Shown: piece after piece, positions 1 to 5,721 of the stretch | Layout: every line of letters starts with the position of its first letter | How positions within the stretch are numbered: the stretch's first letter is position 1 | Assembly (NCBI GenBank): GCA_021161165.1 | Contig: JAGHBF010000167.1 | Span: 1 to 6,695, forward strand | Direction of reading: 5' to 3' | Source: Candidatus Aminicenantota bacterium | GTDB taxonomy: Bacteria; Acidobacteriota; Aminicenantia; S016-38 | Length of the DNA stretch: 6,695 bases | Made by a program: the position numbers and the translations under genes | The notes under the pieces: model-generated | The model's input: only the letters and a program-made list of their open reading frames with translations | Databases searched by the model: none | What the model was told of the DNA's origin: nothing

Positions 1-666
1 AATAAGTAGGATTTCCCAGGTTCCCTTTATAAGAGTTTTTATTGAAATTATGAAGGGTTCCTTTTTTATGTCGTTTTTTAGTCTGGGTAAAAAAATCAGC
101 ATGGAGACATAGCCCAGAGCAGCTGCTATAAACGTAAAGTAAAATTGATTTTTTATTAGCTCTATGGTTTTAATTCCAAAAATTGTGACAGTTAGAAGAA
201 ATCCCTGATATAGAGGCCAGAAATATTCCCAGATATGTCTGAACCAGTAATTAATAAAAGTTTTCAATTCTGGAGATACTTCTCCTTCTCCTAAAGCTTC
301 GTTGAGAACAGGAGCTGAAACCAGAGCACCGCCAGGCATGGGTAAAAGTCCGATCAATGAAGGAGAAAGAGTAATAGTCATCCATTTATTACCAAAAAGG
401 CCTTCCATGCCTTTTACAAGCTTCTGCAAAGAGCCTTTTTCTTTCTGGATTTCCACCAAAATTAAAATTAGAAATATAATTAAAAGAAGTTTTATGGTAT
501 TCCAGTCTGAAATGGACTTCCACGTAGAGTGAATTATTTCCAGAGGGGTCATTTTAAATAAAAAAGCAAGAAGTAAGCCTGGAAGGAAGATAGAGAGGGG
601 AAGATTAGCTTTTATAGCAAGGAGTAAAAGGAGCAATGAAAGTACTATTAAGAGTTTTAACCACAT
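1..666 (-). CDS. DUF401-type integral membrane protein, probable transporter (partial, C-terminus outside window)
   Basis: Reading the minus strand from the ATG at 666 gives 222 codons open to the left edge, so the C-terminus is missing. The protein is very hydrophobic. It has a leucine-rich first helix (about residues 3-17), a second near 22-37, a strong one near 56-71, and further segments near 95-120, 150-165 and 174-192. The diagnostic stretches are LLPMPGGALVSAP (107-119) and NYWFRHIWEYFWPLY (139-153). I recognise these as typical of DUF401 (PF04165), a poorly characterised membrane family related to the ion-transporter/gluconate-permease type superfamily. Substrate is unknown. A stop codon lies 15 nt upstream in frame and no other ATG, GTG or TTG lies between, so this ATG is the only good start, yet no SD precedes it. 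It is divergent from metK, with 97 bp between. The family call is from memory of motifs; the membrane nature is directly visible. Confidence 0.8.
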   Translation of the reverse strand, partial: MWLKLLIVLSLLLLLLAIKANLPLSIFLPGLLLAFLFKMTPLEIIHSTWKSISDWNTIKLLLIIFLILILVEIQKEKGSLQKLVKGMEGLFGNKWMTITLSPSLIGLLPMPGGALVSAPVLNEALGEGEVSPELKTFINYWFRHIWEYFWPLYQGFLLTVTIFGIKTIELIKNQFYFTFIAAALGYVSMLIFLPRLKNDIKKEPFIISIKTLIKGTWEILLI

Positions 667-675
667 TTGAGTAAT

Positions 676-684
676 ATTTTAACA
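676..684 (-). promoter_or_regulatory. Possible extended -10 promoter for the DUF401 gene
   Basis: On the minus strand, TGT followed by TAAAAT forms an extended -10 element (TGnTAAAAT; hexamer at 681-676). No convincing -35 lies 16-19 bp upstream. A start point about 7 nt past the hexamer would fall at 669-667, only 1-3 nt before the ATG at 666. That fits the absence of an SD site. In AT-rich DNA a 5/6 match to TATAAT arises easily by chance, so the call is weak. Confidence 0.3.
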
Positions 685-704
685 CCAAGCCTGAGTTATA
701 AGAC

Positions 705-733
705 TTGACAAATTCATAATAAAGCTTTAAATT
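705..733 (+). promoter_or_regulatory. Sigma70-like promoter of the metK-ahcY-lyase block
   Basis: A perfect -35 TTGACA (705-710), a 17-bp spacer and a -10-like TAAATT (728-733, 4/6 match) predict transcription from about 740. The leader would then be about 24 nt, ending in a strong SD AAGGAGGT (751-758) 5 nt before the metK ATG. The leader is too short for a SAM riboswitch. A 10-bp palindrome sits in the spacer and overlaps the first two bases of the -10. Confidence 0.6.
720..729. repeat. 10-bp palindrome in the metK promoter spacer
   Basis: TAAAGCTTTA is a perfect palindrome lying between the -35 and -10 of the metK promoter and overlapping the first two bases of the -10. Such a place suits a repressor operator, for example one sensing SAM, methionine or homocysteine. 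It is short and AT-rich and could be chance. Confidence 0.3.
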
Positions 734-763
734 TTACTTTCATATCAAAAAAGGAGGTAGTCT

Positions 764-1909
764 ATGGCAAGAAAACATTTTTTTACTTCTGAATCAGTAA
801 CAGAGGGACATCCAGATAAAATAGCTGACCAGATTTCCGATGCAATTCTTGATGCTATTCTAAAAGATGATCCATCAGGTAGGGTAGCAGTTGAGACTAT
901 AGTGACAACAGGACTTGCTTTTATCGCCGGGGAGATTACGACAAAAACATATGTGGATTTTCCTACGGTGGTTAGGGATACAATAAAGGGAATCGGCTAT
1001 ACAAGGGCAAAATTCGGTTTCGATTCCGAAACATGTGCTGTTATATCCTCAATTCATGAGCAATCGCCCGATATAGCCCAGGGAGTTGATACTGGAGGAG
1101 CAGGAGACCAGGGAATGATGTTCGGATATGCTGTAAGGGAAACAGAGGAACTTATGCCATTACCAATAATGCTGGCTCATAAGCTTGCAAGAAGGCTCGC
1201 TTATGTGAGGAAAGAGGGAATTCTTGACTTCCTGAGACCTGACGGTAAAACCCAGGTGACGGTGGAATATGAGGATGGAAAAGCAGTAAGAATAGAAGCT
1301 ATTGTAGTTTCAGCTCAACATGCACCTTCAGTTACCATTGATGATATAAAGGAAGGGATAATAGAACATGTTATAAAGCCTATAATTCCAGAAGGAATGA
1401 TTGACAAAAAAACAAGGTTTTACATAAATCCTACAGGAAAATTTGTTATTGGGGGACCTATGGGAGATACCGGTCTTACCGGAAGAAAAATAATTGTTGA
1501 TACCTATGGAGGAAGAGCACCTCATGGAGGCGGTTGCTTTTCGGGTAAGGACCCCACAAAGGTTGACCGTTCTGCTTCCTATATGGCACGCTATATAGCA
1601 AAGAACATCGTTGCGTCGGAACTTGCTGACGAGGTTACTGTTCAGATAGCTTATGCTATAGGTGTTGCAGAGCCCGTTTCGGTGCTTGTTAACACCCACG
1701 GGACAGGGAGAGTTCCCGAATCCTTGCTTGAAAAGGCAGTAAGGGAAGTCTTTCCTCTGACTCCAAAAGGAATGATAGAACATCTCAATCTCAGAAGACC
1801 TATATATAAGAAGACCGCAGCATATGGACATTTTGGAAGGAATGAACCTGAATTCACCTGGGAAAAGACAGATAAGATTAAAGACCTGCTGGAGGCGGTG
1901 AAAGTATGA
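764..1909 (+). CDS. metK: S-adenosylmethionine synthetase
   Basis: MetK joins methionine and ATP to make S-adenosylmethionine, releasing phosphate and pyrophosphate, as a cytosolic oligomer needing Mg and K. The 381 residues match the usual bacterial length (about 380-400). The family landmarks are in order: GHPDKIADQISDAILD (15-30, with the catalytic His16 and Asp18), GAGDQGMMFGYA (112-123), MGDTGLTGRKIIVDTYGG (233-250) and the phosphate-binding GGGCFSGKDPTKVDRS (255-270). The cysteine in GGGCFSG stands where many MetK proteins have alanine. The start is fixed by AAGGAGGT 5 nt upstream and the typical N-terminus. It is the first gene after the divergent promoter, and its TGA overlaps the ahcY ATG (ATGA), which implies translational coupling with the enzyme that removes the product of SAM-dependent methylation. 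Confidence 0.97.
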   Translation: MARKHFFTSESVTEGHPDKIADQISDAILDAILKDDPSGRVAVETIVTTGLAFIAGEITTKTYVDFPTVVRDTIKGIGYTRAKFGFDSETCAVISSIHEQSPDIAQGVDTGGAGDQGMMFGYAVRETEELMPLPIMLAHKLARRLAYVRKEGILDFLRPDGKTQVTVEYEDGKAVRIEAIVVSAQHAPSVTIDDIKEGIIEHVIKPIIPEGMIDKKTRFYINPTGKFVIGGPMGDTGLTGRKIIVDTYGGRAPHGGGCFSGKDPTKVDRSASYMARYIAKNIVASELADEVTVQIAYAIGVAEPVSVLVNTHGTGRVPESLLEKAVREVFPLTPKGMIEHLNLRRPIYKKTAAYGHFGRNEPEFTWEKTDKIKDLLEAVKV

Positions 1910-3162
1910 AGTACCATGTAAAAGACCTTTCCCTTGCTGAAAAGGGTAAATTAAGGATAGAATGGGCTGAGGCTCAGATGCCTGTTCTTAGAAAAATCAG
2001 AGAGGATTTTTCCAGAGAAAAGCCCCTTAAAGGTATTAGAGTAGCAGCGTGTTTACATGTCACAACAGAAACTGCAAACTTAATGATAACTCTAAAGGAG
2101 GGCGGAGCAGAGGTTACACTTACAGCTTCAAATCCTCTTTCTACTCAGGATGATGTGGCCGCGTCCCTCGTGAAACATTATGATATCCCTGTTTTTGCTA
2201 TAAAAGGAGAAGATGAGAAAACCTATTATGAACATATAGAAAGTGCGCTCGAGATAGAACCTGTTATAACAATGGATGATGGAGCGGACCTGGTTTCCAC
2301 ACTTCACAGGAAGGGAGGAGAAGCTCTAAAGAGGGTGATAGGGGGAACAGAGGAGACAACCACAGGGGTTATAAGACTCAGAGCAATGGCACAGGATGGT
2401 GTTCTTGCTTATCCAATAATTGCAGTAAACGATGCTTATACCAAGCACCTTTTTGACAATAGGTACGGAACAGGCCAGAGCACAATAGATGGAATTTTAA
2501 GAGCGACCAACTATCTTATTGCCGGCAGTTATTTTGTGGTGGCAGGTTATGGATGGTGTGGTAGAGGCGTTGCTATGAGGGCCAGAGGAGCCGGCGCAAA
2601 AGTTATAGTTACTGAAGTAGACCCCTTGAGGGCGCTTGAAGCGAATATGGATGGATTTATGGTTATGAAGATGGAGGATGCAGTAAAGCTGGGAGATATT
2701 TTTGTTACTGTTACTGGAGATAAGCATGTTCTTAGAAAGGAACATTTTCTTGCTATGAAAGATGGAGCAATTGTTGCCAATGCTGGTCACTTTAATGTGG
2801 AGATAGACATTCCTTCTCTTGAAGAAATAGCTGTCTCCAAGAGAAGGATAAGAGAGTTTGTGGAAGAATATAAATTAGATGATGGACGCAGAATTTATCT
2901 GCTGGCAGAGGGAAGGCTGATTAACCTTTCTGCCGCAGAAGGCCATCCTGCTGCTGTTATGGATATGAGTTTTGCCAACCAGGCTCTTTCAGTCGTTTAT
3001 CTTAAAGAAAATGCAACAAAGCTTGAAAGGAAAGTTTACAGAGTTCCAGAGGAAATAGATAGGAACATAGCATTACTGAAGCTCAGGTCCCTTGGCATTG
3101 AAATAGATGAGCTTACTGAGGAACAGAAAAAATATTTGAATTCATGGGAGGAGGGAACCTAA
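1906..3162 (+). CDS. ahcY: Adenosylhomocysteinase (S-adenosylhomocysteine hydrolase), Thermotoga/archaeal type
   Basis: AhcY hydrolyses S-adenosylhomocysteine to adenosine and homocysteine through an NAD-dependent oxidation at C3', relieving product inhibition of methyltransferases. It has 418 residues. Visible by alignment to the human enzyme are His51 (H55), Asp125 in the MDDGADL stretch (D131), GTEETTTG (147-154, E156), Lys180 and Asp184 (K186 and D190), the NAD-binding GYGWCGRG (214-221), AGHFNVEI (293-300, with His295) and EGHPAAVMD (345-353, with His347). The human Cys195 position is Thr189 (YGTGQST). The protein ends LNSWEEGT and lacks the KPxHYRY tail of most bacterial and eukaryotic enzymes. 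Both traits, and GYGWCGRG, match the short form known from Thermotoga and archaea. The start has GGAGG (1891-1895) inside the metK end and a 4-nt ATGA overlap with metK. Its stop overlaps the next start by 1 nt. Confidence 0.97.
   Translation: MKYHVKDLSLAEKGKLRIEWAEAQMPVLRKIREDFSREKPLKGIRVAACLHVTTETANLMITLKEGGAEVTLTASNPLSTQDDVAASLVKHYDIPVFAIKGEDEKTYYEHIESALEIEPVITMDDGADLVSTLHRKGGEALKRVIGGTEETTTGVIRLRAMAQDGVLAYPIIAVNDAYTKHLFDNRYGTGQSTIDGILRATNYLIAGSYFVVAGYGWCGRGVAMRARGAGAKVIVTEVDPLRALEANMDGFMVMKMEDAVKLGDIFVTVTGDKHVLRKEHFLAMKDGAIVANAGHFNVEIDIPSLEEIAVSKRRIREFVEEYKLDDGRRIYLLAEGRLINLSAAEGHPAAVMDMSFANQALSVVYLKENATKLERKVYRVPEEIDRNIALLKLRSLGIEIDELTEEQKKYLNSWEEGT
3147..3155 (+). promoter_or_regulatory. 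Shine-Dalgarno site fixing the lyase start at 3162
   Basis: GGAGGAGGG lies 6 nt before the ATG at 3162. An in-frame ATG at 3144 directly abuts this site, so it cannot use it and has no SD of its own. The SD therefore chooses 3162, giving a TAATG overlap with the ahcY stop. Confidence 0.8.
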
Positions 3163-3926
3163 TGGGTGAAAATCACTGGAAAACAGCTATAACAAAGATT
3201 GAGCCGAATAAAATTTCGGTAAGAGGTTATAGGGTTGACCGTTTGATGGGAAAAATAAGCTTTCCTCAGGCTATTTATCTAATTCTAAAAGGGGAACTTC
3301 CGGATGAAAAAACAGGGAAAATGGTAGATGCTATTCTTGTATCCTCCATAGACCATGGGGCTACACCTCCCTCAACGCTTGCAGCCAGAACCATTGCTTC
3401 TACAGGTTCTCCTCTTAATGCAGCTCTGGCAGGTGGGATACTTGCCATTTATAAGTATCATGGTGGTGCCATAGAGAATGCCATGAAGCAATATCTTGAA
3501 ATTGTCGAGATGGGCGATGACATAGAAAAAAGCGCTGAAAAATTTGTAGAGGAAAAGCTCTCTTCAAAGAAGGTTATATACGGTTTTGGTCATAGATATC
3601 ATAAAAATGATCCCAGAACTGCAAAATTATTTGAGTTAGCCAGGGAACTTGGGTTTTACGGGAAGTATGTAAAAACAGCCCAAGCCATAGCAGATTCAAT
3701 AGAGAGGATAAAAGGAAAAAGACTTCCAATAAATGTAGATGGAGCTATAGCTGCAATTCTTTGTGAACTTGGTTTTCCTCCAGAGCTCGGGAATGCTTTC
3801 TTTATTATGGCCCGAACCCCAGGACTTATTGCCCACATTTATGAGGAACAAACCAGGATGAAGCCCATGAGAAAAATAGACCCTGTCGATCACGAATACG
3901 ACGGTCCTGCTGAAAGGGAAATTTGA
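3162..3926 (+). CDS. Citryl-CoA lyase-like protein (short citrate-synthase fold)
   Basis: A 254-residue protein of the citrate synthase superfamily, well below the roughly 370-430 residues of ordinary citrate synthases. That size and the stretches DHGATPPSTLAARTIASTG (64-82) and GFGHRYHKNDPRTAKLFELA (141-160) resemble the stand-alone citryl-CoA lyases of reductive-TCA bacteria such as Hydrogenobacter and relatives, which split citryl-CoA into acetyl-CoA and oxaloacetate. The three catalytic positions of the fold appear intact: His100 in YHGGAIENA, His144 in GFGHRYH and Asp193 in PINVDGA. ARTPGLIAHIYEE (217-229) and Arg232 correspond to substrate-binding regions. The start at 3162 is chosen on the SD; an ATG at 3144 would add six residues. 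It shares 1 nt with ahcY, so it is probably cotranscribed with the SAM cycle, an unexpected pairing. It could instead be an uncharacterised lyase or condensing enzyme acting on another acyl-CoA. Fold is confident; substrate is inferred. Confidence 0.8.
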   Translation: MGENHWKTAITKIEPNKISVRGYRVDRLMGKISFPQAIYLILKGELPDEKTGKMVDAILVSSIDHGATPPSTLAARTIASTGSPLNAALAGGILAIYKYHGGAIENAMKQYLEIVEMGDDIEKSAEKFVEEKLSSKKVIYGFGHRYHKNDPRTAKLFELARELGFYGKYVKTAQAIADSIERIKGKRLPINVDGAIAAILCELGFPPELGNAFFIMARTPGLIAHIYEEQTRMKPMRKIDPVDHEYDGPAEREI

Positions 3927-3951
3927 CAGTTTAATCCTTAATAATTACAAT
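3923..3951 (+). promoter_or_regulatory. Near-consensus promoter overlapping the lyase stop codon; predicted leaderless start for DUF177
   Basis: A perfect -35 TTGACA (3923-3928) contains the TGA stop of the preceding lyase gene. After exactly 17 bp comes TACAAT (3946-3951), a 5/6 match to the -10. Counting 7 nt from the -10 puts +1 at 3958, which is the A of the DUF177 ATG. No SD lies in the gap (3927-3957), so a leaderless mRNA is the simplest reading. It would drive DUF177-rpmF-plsX-fabH-fabG apart from the metK promoter. I see no terminator in the gap, so read-through from upstream is also likely. Confidence 0.7.
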
Positions 3952-3957
3952 AATAAG

Positions 3958-4482
3958 ATGTTTCTGGAAGTTGAAAAAATACCGCCTAAGGGCTTGGAAT
4001 TAGATTTAAATATAGTCATAAATAAAGTTTTGCTTGTTGAAGGCAGAACAGAGGGCCCTGTAAAAGCTCACATTAAATTTAAAAGGAAGGGAGATAGGGT
4101 GAGAGCCTGGGGTTCTGTAAATGCTAAAATCATCCTTACATGCAGTCGTTGTGCTGAAGAATTTCCTTATACTGTAGATTCTTCCTTTAATTTACACGTT
4201 CTCCCAATTTATTATCTCAGTGAAGGAGAAATCTCTCTTGAGGAAGGAGATATGGATACCACTTTTTACAGGGAAGGGAAGATTGCGGTGGAAAGATTAA
4301 TTTCCGATCAAATTAATCTTTCCATTCCTATGAAGCCGCTTTGTAAGCCGGACTGTAAGGGTATTTGTCCGGTTTGTGGAGTCAACAGGAATAAGATGGA
4401 TTGTGGTCACAGTGAGAAGATTATTGACCCAAGGCTTTCTCCATTAAAAACACTACTGGAGGTGAAAAATGGCACAGCCTAA
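3958..4482 (+). CDS. YceD/DUF177 family protein (23S rRNA accumulation-type, metal-binding Cys)
   Basis: A 174-residue member of DUF177 (PF02620). In E. coli the homologue YceD sits before rpmF and is linked to 23S rRNA accumulation; in plants a relative acts in plastid rRNA processing. The hallmarks are the start MFLEVEKIPPKGLELDL, a central CSRC (62-65) and a C-terminal cluster C129, C133, C137 and C140 (GICPVCGVN, 135-143) ending in C149-G-H151. The usual last CxC is CGH here, still able to bind metal. The strict position before rpmF supports the call. The ATG has no SD, the only such gene among the plus-strand genes, but a strong promoter is placed to start transcription at the ATG itself. 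The coding sequence contains a perfect 15-bp inverted repeat at 4289-4324. Its last 14 nt overlap rpmF, which has its own strong SD. Confidence 0.9.
   Translation: MFLEVEKIPPKGLELDLNIVINKVLLVEGRTEGPVKAHIKFKRKGDRVRAWGSVNAKIILTCSRCAEEFPYTVDSSFNLHVLPIYYLSEGEISLEEGDMDTTFYREGKIAVERLISDQINLSIPMKPLCKPDCKGICPVCGVNRNKMDCGHSEKIIDPRLSPLKTLLEVKNGTA
4289..4324. repeat. Perfect 15-bp inverted repeat with 6-nt loop inside the DUF177 gene
   Basis: The left arm TGGAAAGATTAATTT (4289-4303) and right arm AAATTAATCTTTCCA (4310-4324) are exact reverse complements around the loop CCGATC. Two further G-U pairs could extend the RNA stem (4288 with 4325, 4287 with 4326). It encodes residues 111-123 (VERLISDQINLSI). 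No T-run follows, so it is not an ordinary intrinsic terminator. In mRNA it would lie about 145 nt before the rpmF start. Confidence 0.85.
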
Positions 4483-4660
4483 AAGACGTCATTCTAAATC
4501 AAGAAAAGGCAAGAGAAGATCTCACCAGCATCTTGAAATGCTTACTCTGGCAATATGCCCCAAATGTGGGAATGCTTACATGCCTCATAGACCCTGTCCC
4601 TATTGTGGATATTATAAGGGTAAAATGGTTATTCAACCGATGGAGGAGTACGCTGAATAA
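4469..4660 (+). CDS. rpmF: 50S ribosomal protein L32
   Basis: A 63-residue large-subunit ribosomal protein. The basic N-terminus MAQPKRRHSKSRKGKRRSHQ is the classic L32 opening. A four-cysteine zinc ribbon follows (C30, C33, C43 and C46: CPKCG then CPYCG), so this is the zinc-binding form and not the cysteine-free paralogue found in some bacteria. The start is set by GGAGGTGA (4458-4465), with GGAGGT ending 5 nt before the ATG. The gene starts inside the end of DUF177 (14-nt overlap), and its TAA shares one base with the plsX ATG. This DUF177-rpmF-plsX-fabH order is widely conserved in bacteria and ties ribosome production to membrane lipid synthesis. Confidence 0.98.
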   Translation: MAQPKRRHSKSRKGKRRSHQHLEMLTLAICPKCGNAYMPHRPCPYCGYYKGKMVIQPMEEYAE

Positions 4661-5721
4661 TGAGAATAGGCGTTGATGGAATGGGCGGAGATTTTGCCCC
4701 CATCAACATTGTTGAGGGAGTAGTGAGTGCCTCAAGGAAGCTCCCTGATGTTGAATTTGTGATTTTCGGAGCAGAGAATTTAATTCGTAAGGAACTAAGT
4801 AAATACGAATTTACTGGAAACATCCTAATAAGGAATGCATCGGAAGTAGTGGGAATGGGGGAATCTGTTATTTCTCTTCTAAGACGGAAGAAAGAAACTT
4901 CCTTGCACCTTGGGCTGGAGGCTCTTGTTAAGGGAGAAATAGATAGTTTCCTATCGGCTGGAAACACTGCAGCTGTTGTAGCTCTCTCAAGAAAAATTGT
5001 GGGCACAGAAGAAGGTGTTGATAGAGGAGCAATTTTAGTGGTTCTGCCTTCCAGGAGTAGTGAATTCGTCCTGATAGATGCAGGAGCAAATGTTTATACC
5101 AAACCCAGGGATTATAGAATAAATTCACTTATAGGGGTTATTTTTGCCAGAGAGATTCTCGGTCGCAGAAATCCAAGAGTTGCTCTTCTTAATATTGGAG
5201 AAGAAGCTTCGAAGGGCCATCGAGTTTTGAAAGAAGTTTATAAGAGTTTTGAGGAAAGCCCATTTGATTTTTATGGAAACATAGAAAGCAGAGAGATGTT
5301 CAATGATAGGGCAGATGTTGTGCTGACCGATGGTTTTGTGGGAAACATTGTTTTAAAGCTGGCTGAAGGTTTGGGAGAGCTATTTGTTAAGTTCCTGAAG
5401 GAAGAACTTTCGAAAAGTTTTGTTTATAAAATTGGGTATATCCTTTCAAGGGGAGCTTACAAAGCTTTAAAAGATAGATTGGATTACTCAAAGTACGGAG
5501 GAGGTTTGCTTGTTGGTTTTAAAGGAAACATCATTGTTGCACATGGTAGAAGCAGTGGGCGGGCTATAGAAAATGCTATATTGTTTTCGCATAGATTACC
5601 TGTGGTGGGATTTCGGAAGAAATGTAGAAAGGCAATGGAGGAGTTTGAGGACTGGATAGAAACTGGAGAAAGGAGGAGCAATGGGAGTAGTAGTAAAAGG
5701 CTTGGGAGCCTCGCTTCCTGA
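4660..5721 (+). CDS. plsX: Phosphate acyltransferase (acyl-ACP:phosphate transacylase)
   Basis: PlsX turns acyl-ACP and phosphate into acyl-phosphate, the acyl donor for PlsY in phospholipid synthesis; it is a peripheral membrane enzyme. Its 353 residues are slightly longer than the usual 330-345. Landmarks are GVDGMGGDFAP (4-14), SAGNTAAVVALSR (99-111), DAGAN (140-144), LNIGEEASKG (177-186), TDGFVGNIVLKLAEG (223-237), DYSKYGGGLLVGFKG (275-289) and HGRSSGRAIENAI (295-307). The start has GGAGGAG (4642-4648) 11 nt upstream and shares one base with the rpmF stop. The last 13 residues (NGSSSKRLGSLAS) are encoded by DNA that also encodes the FabH N-terminus in another frame. This Ser-rich tail lies past the conserved domain and looks like a read-through extension. 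Confidence 0.97.
   Translation: MRIGVDGMGGDFAPINIVEGVVSASRKLPDVEFVIFGAENLIRKELSKYEFTGNILIRNASEVVGMGESVISLLRRKKETSLHLGLEALVKGEIDSFLSAGNTAAVVALSRKIVGTEEGVDRGAILVVLPSRSSEFVLIDAGANVYTKPRDYRINSLIGVIFAREILGRRNPRVALLNIGEEASKGHRVLKEVYKSFEESPFDFYGNIESREMFNDRADVVLTDGFVGNIVLKLAEGLGELFVKFLKEELSKSFVYKIGYILSRGAYKALKDRLDYSKYGGGLLVGFKGNIIVAHGRSSGRAIENAILFSHRLPVVGFRKKCRKAMEEFEDWIETGERRSNGSSSKRLGSLAS
5670..5678 (+). promoter_or_regulatory. Shine-Dalgarno site of fabH inside plsX
   Basis: AAGGAGGAG ends 2 nt before the ATG at 5681 (GGAGG ends 4 nt before). It fixes the fabH start 41 nt inside plsX. The first residues, MGVVVKGLGASLPEK, match the normal FabH N-terminus, so the overlap is real and not a mis-chosen start. 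Confidence 0.8.

Noticed and set aside
302..532. Plus-strand 76-residue open frame
   Set aside because: It runs antisense to the DUF401 membrane gene, has no SD and resembles no protein; it is a shadow frame.
667..763. SAM riboswitch before metK
   Set aside because: The predicted leader is about 24 nt and the whole intergenic region is 97 bp with no SAM-I/II/III-like stem arrangement.
1401..1430. TTGACA inside metK as an internal promoter
   Set aside because: The downstream -10 candidates (TACATA at 14 bp, TAAATC at 18 bp) are poor and no gene starts nearby; it encodes ordinary MetK residues.
1328..1831. Minus-strand 167-residue open frame inside metK
   Set aside because: It is fully antisense to a well-supported metK and has no recognisable motifs.
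3144..3926. Longer lyase start at 3144
   Set aside because: The ATG at 3144 directly abuts the GGAGGAGGG that serves the ATG at 3162 and has no SD of its own.
3927..3957. Terminator between the lyase and DUF177 genes
   Set aside because: The 31-bp gap has no inverted repeat or T-run; it is better explained as promoter.
4289..4324. Intrinsic terminator at the DUF177 inverted repeat
   Set aside because: The stem is AT-rich, no T-run follows, and termination here would cut off the rest of DUF177 and all of rpmF-plsX-fabH.
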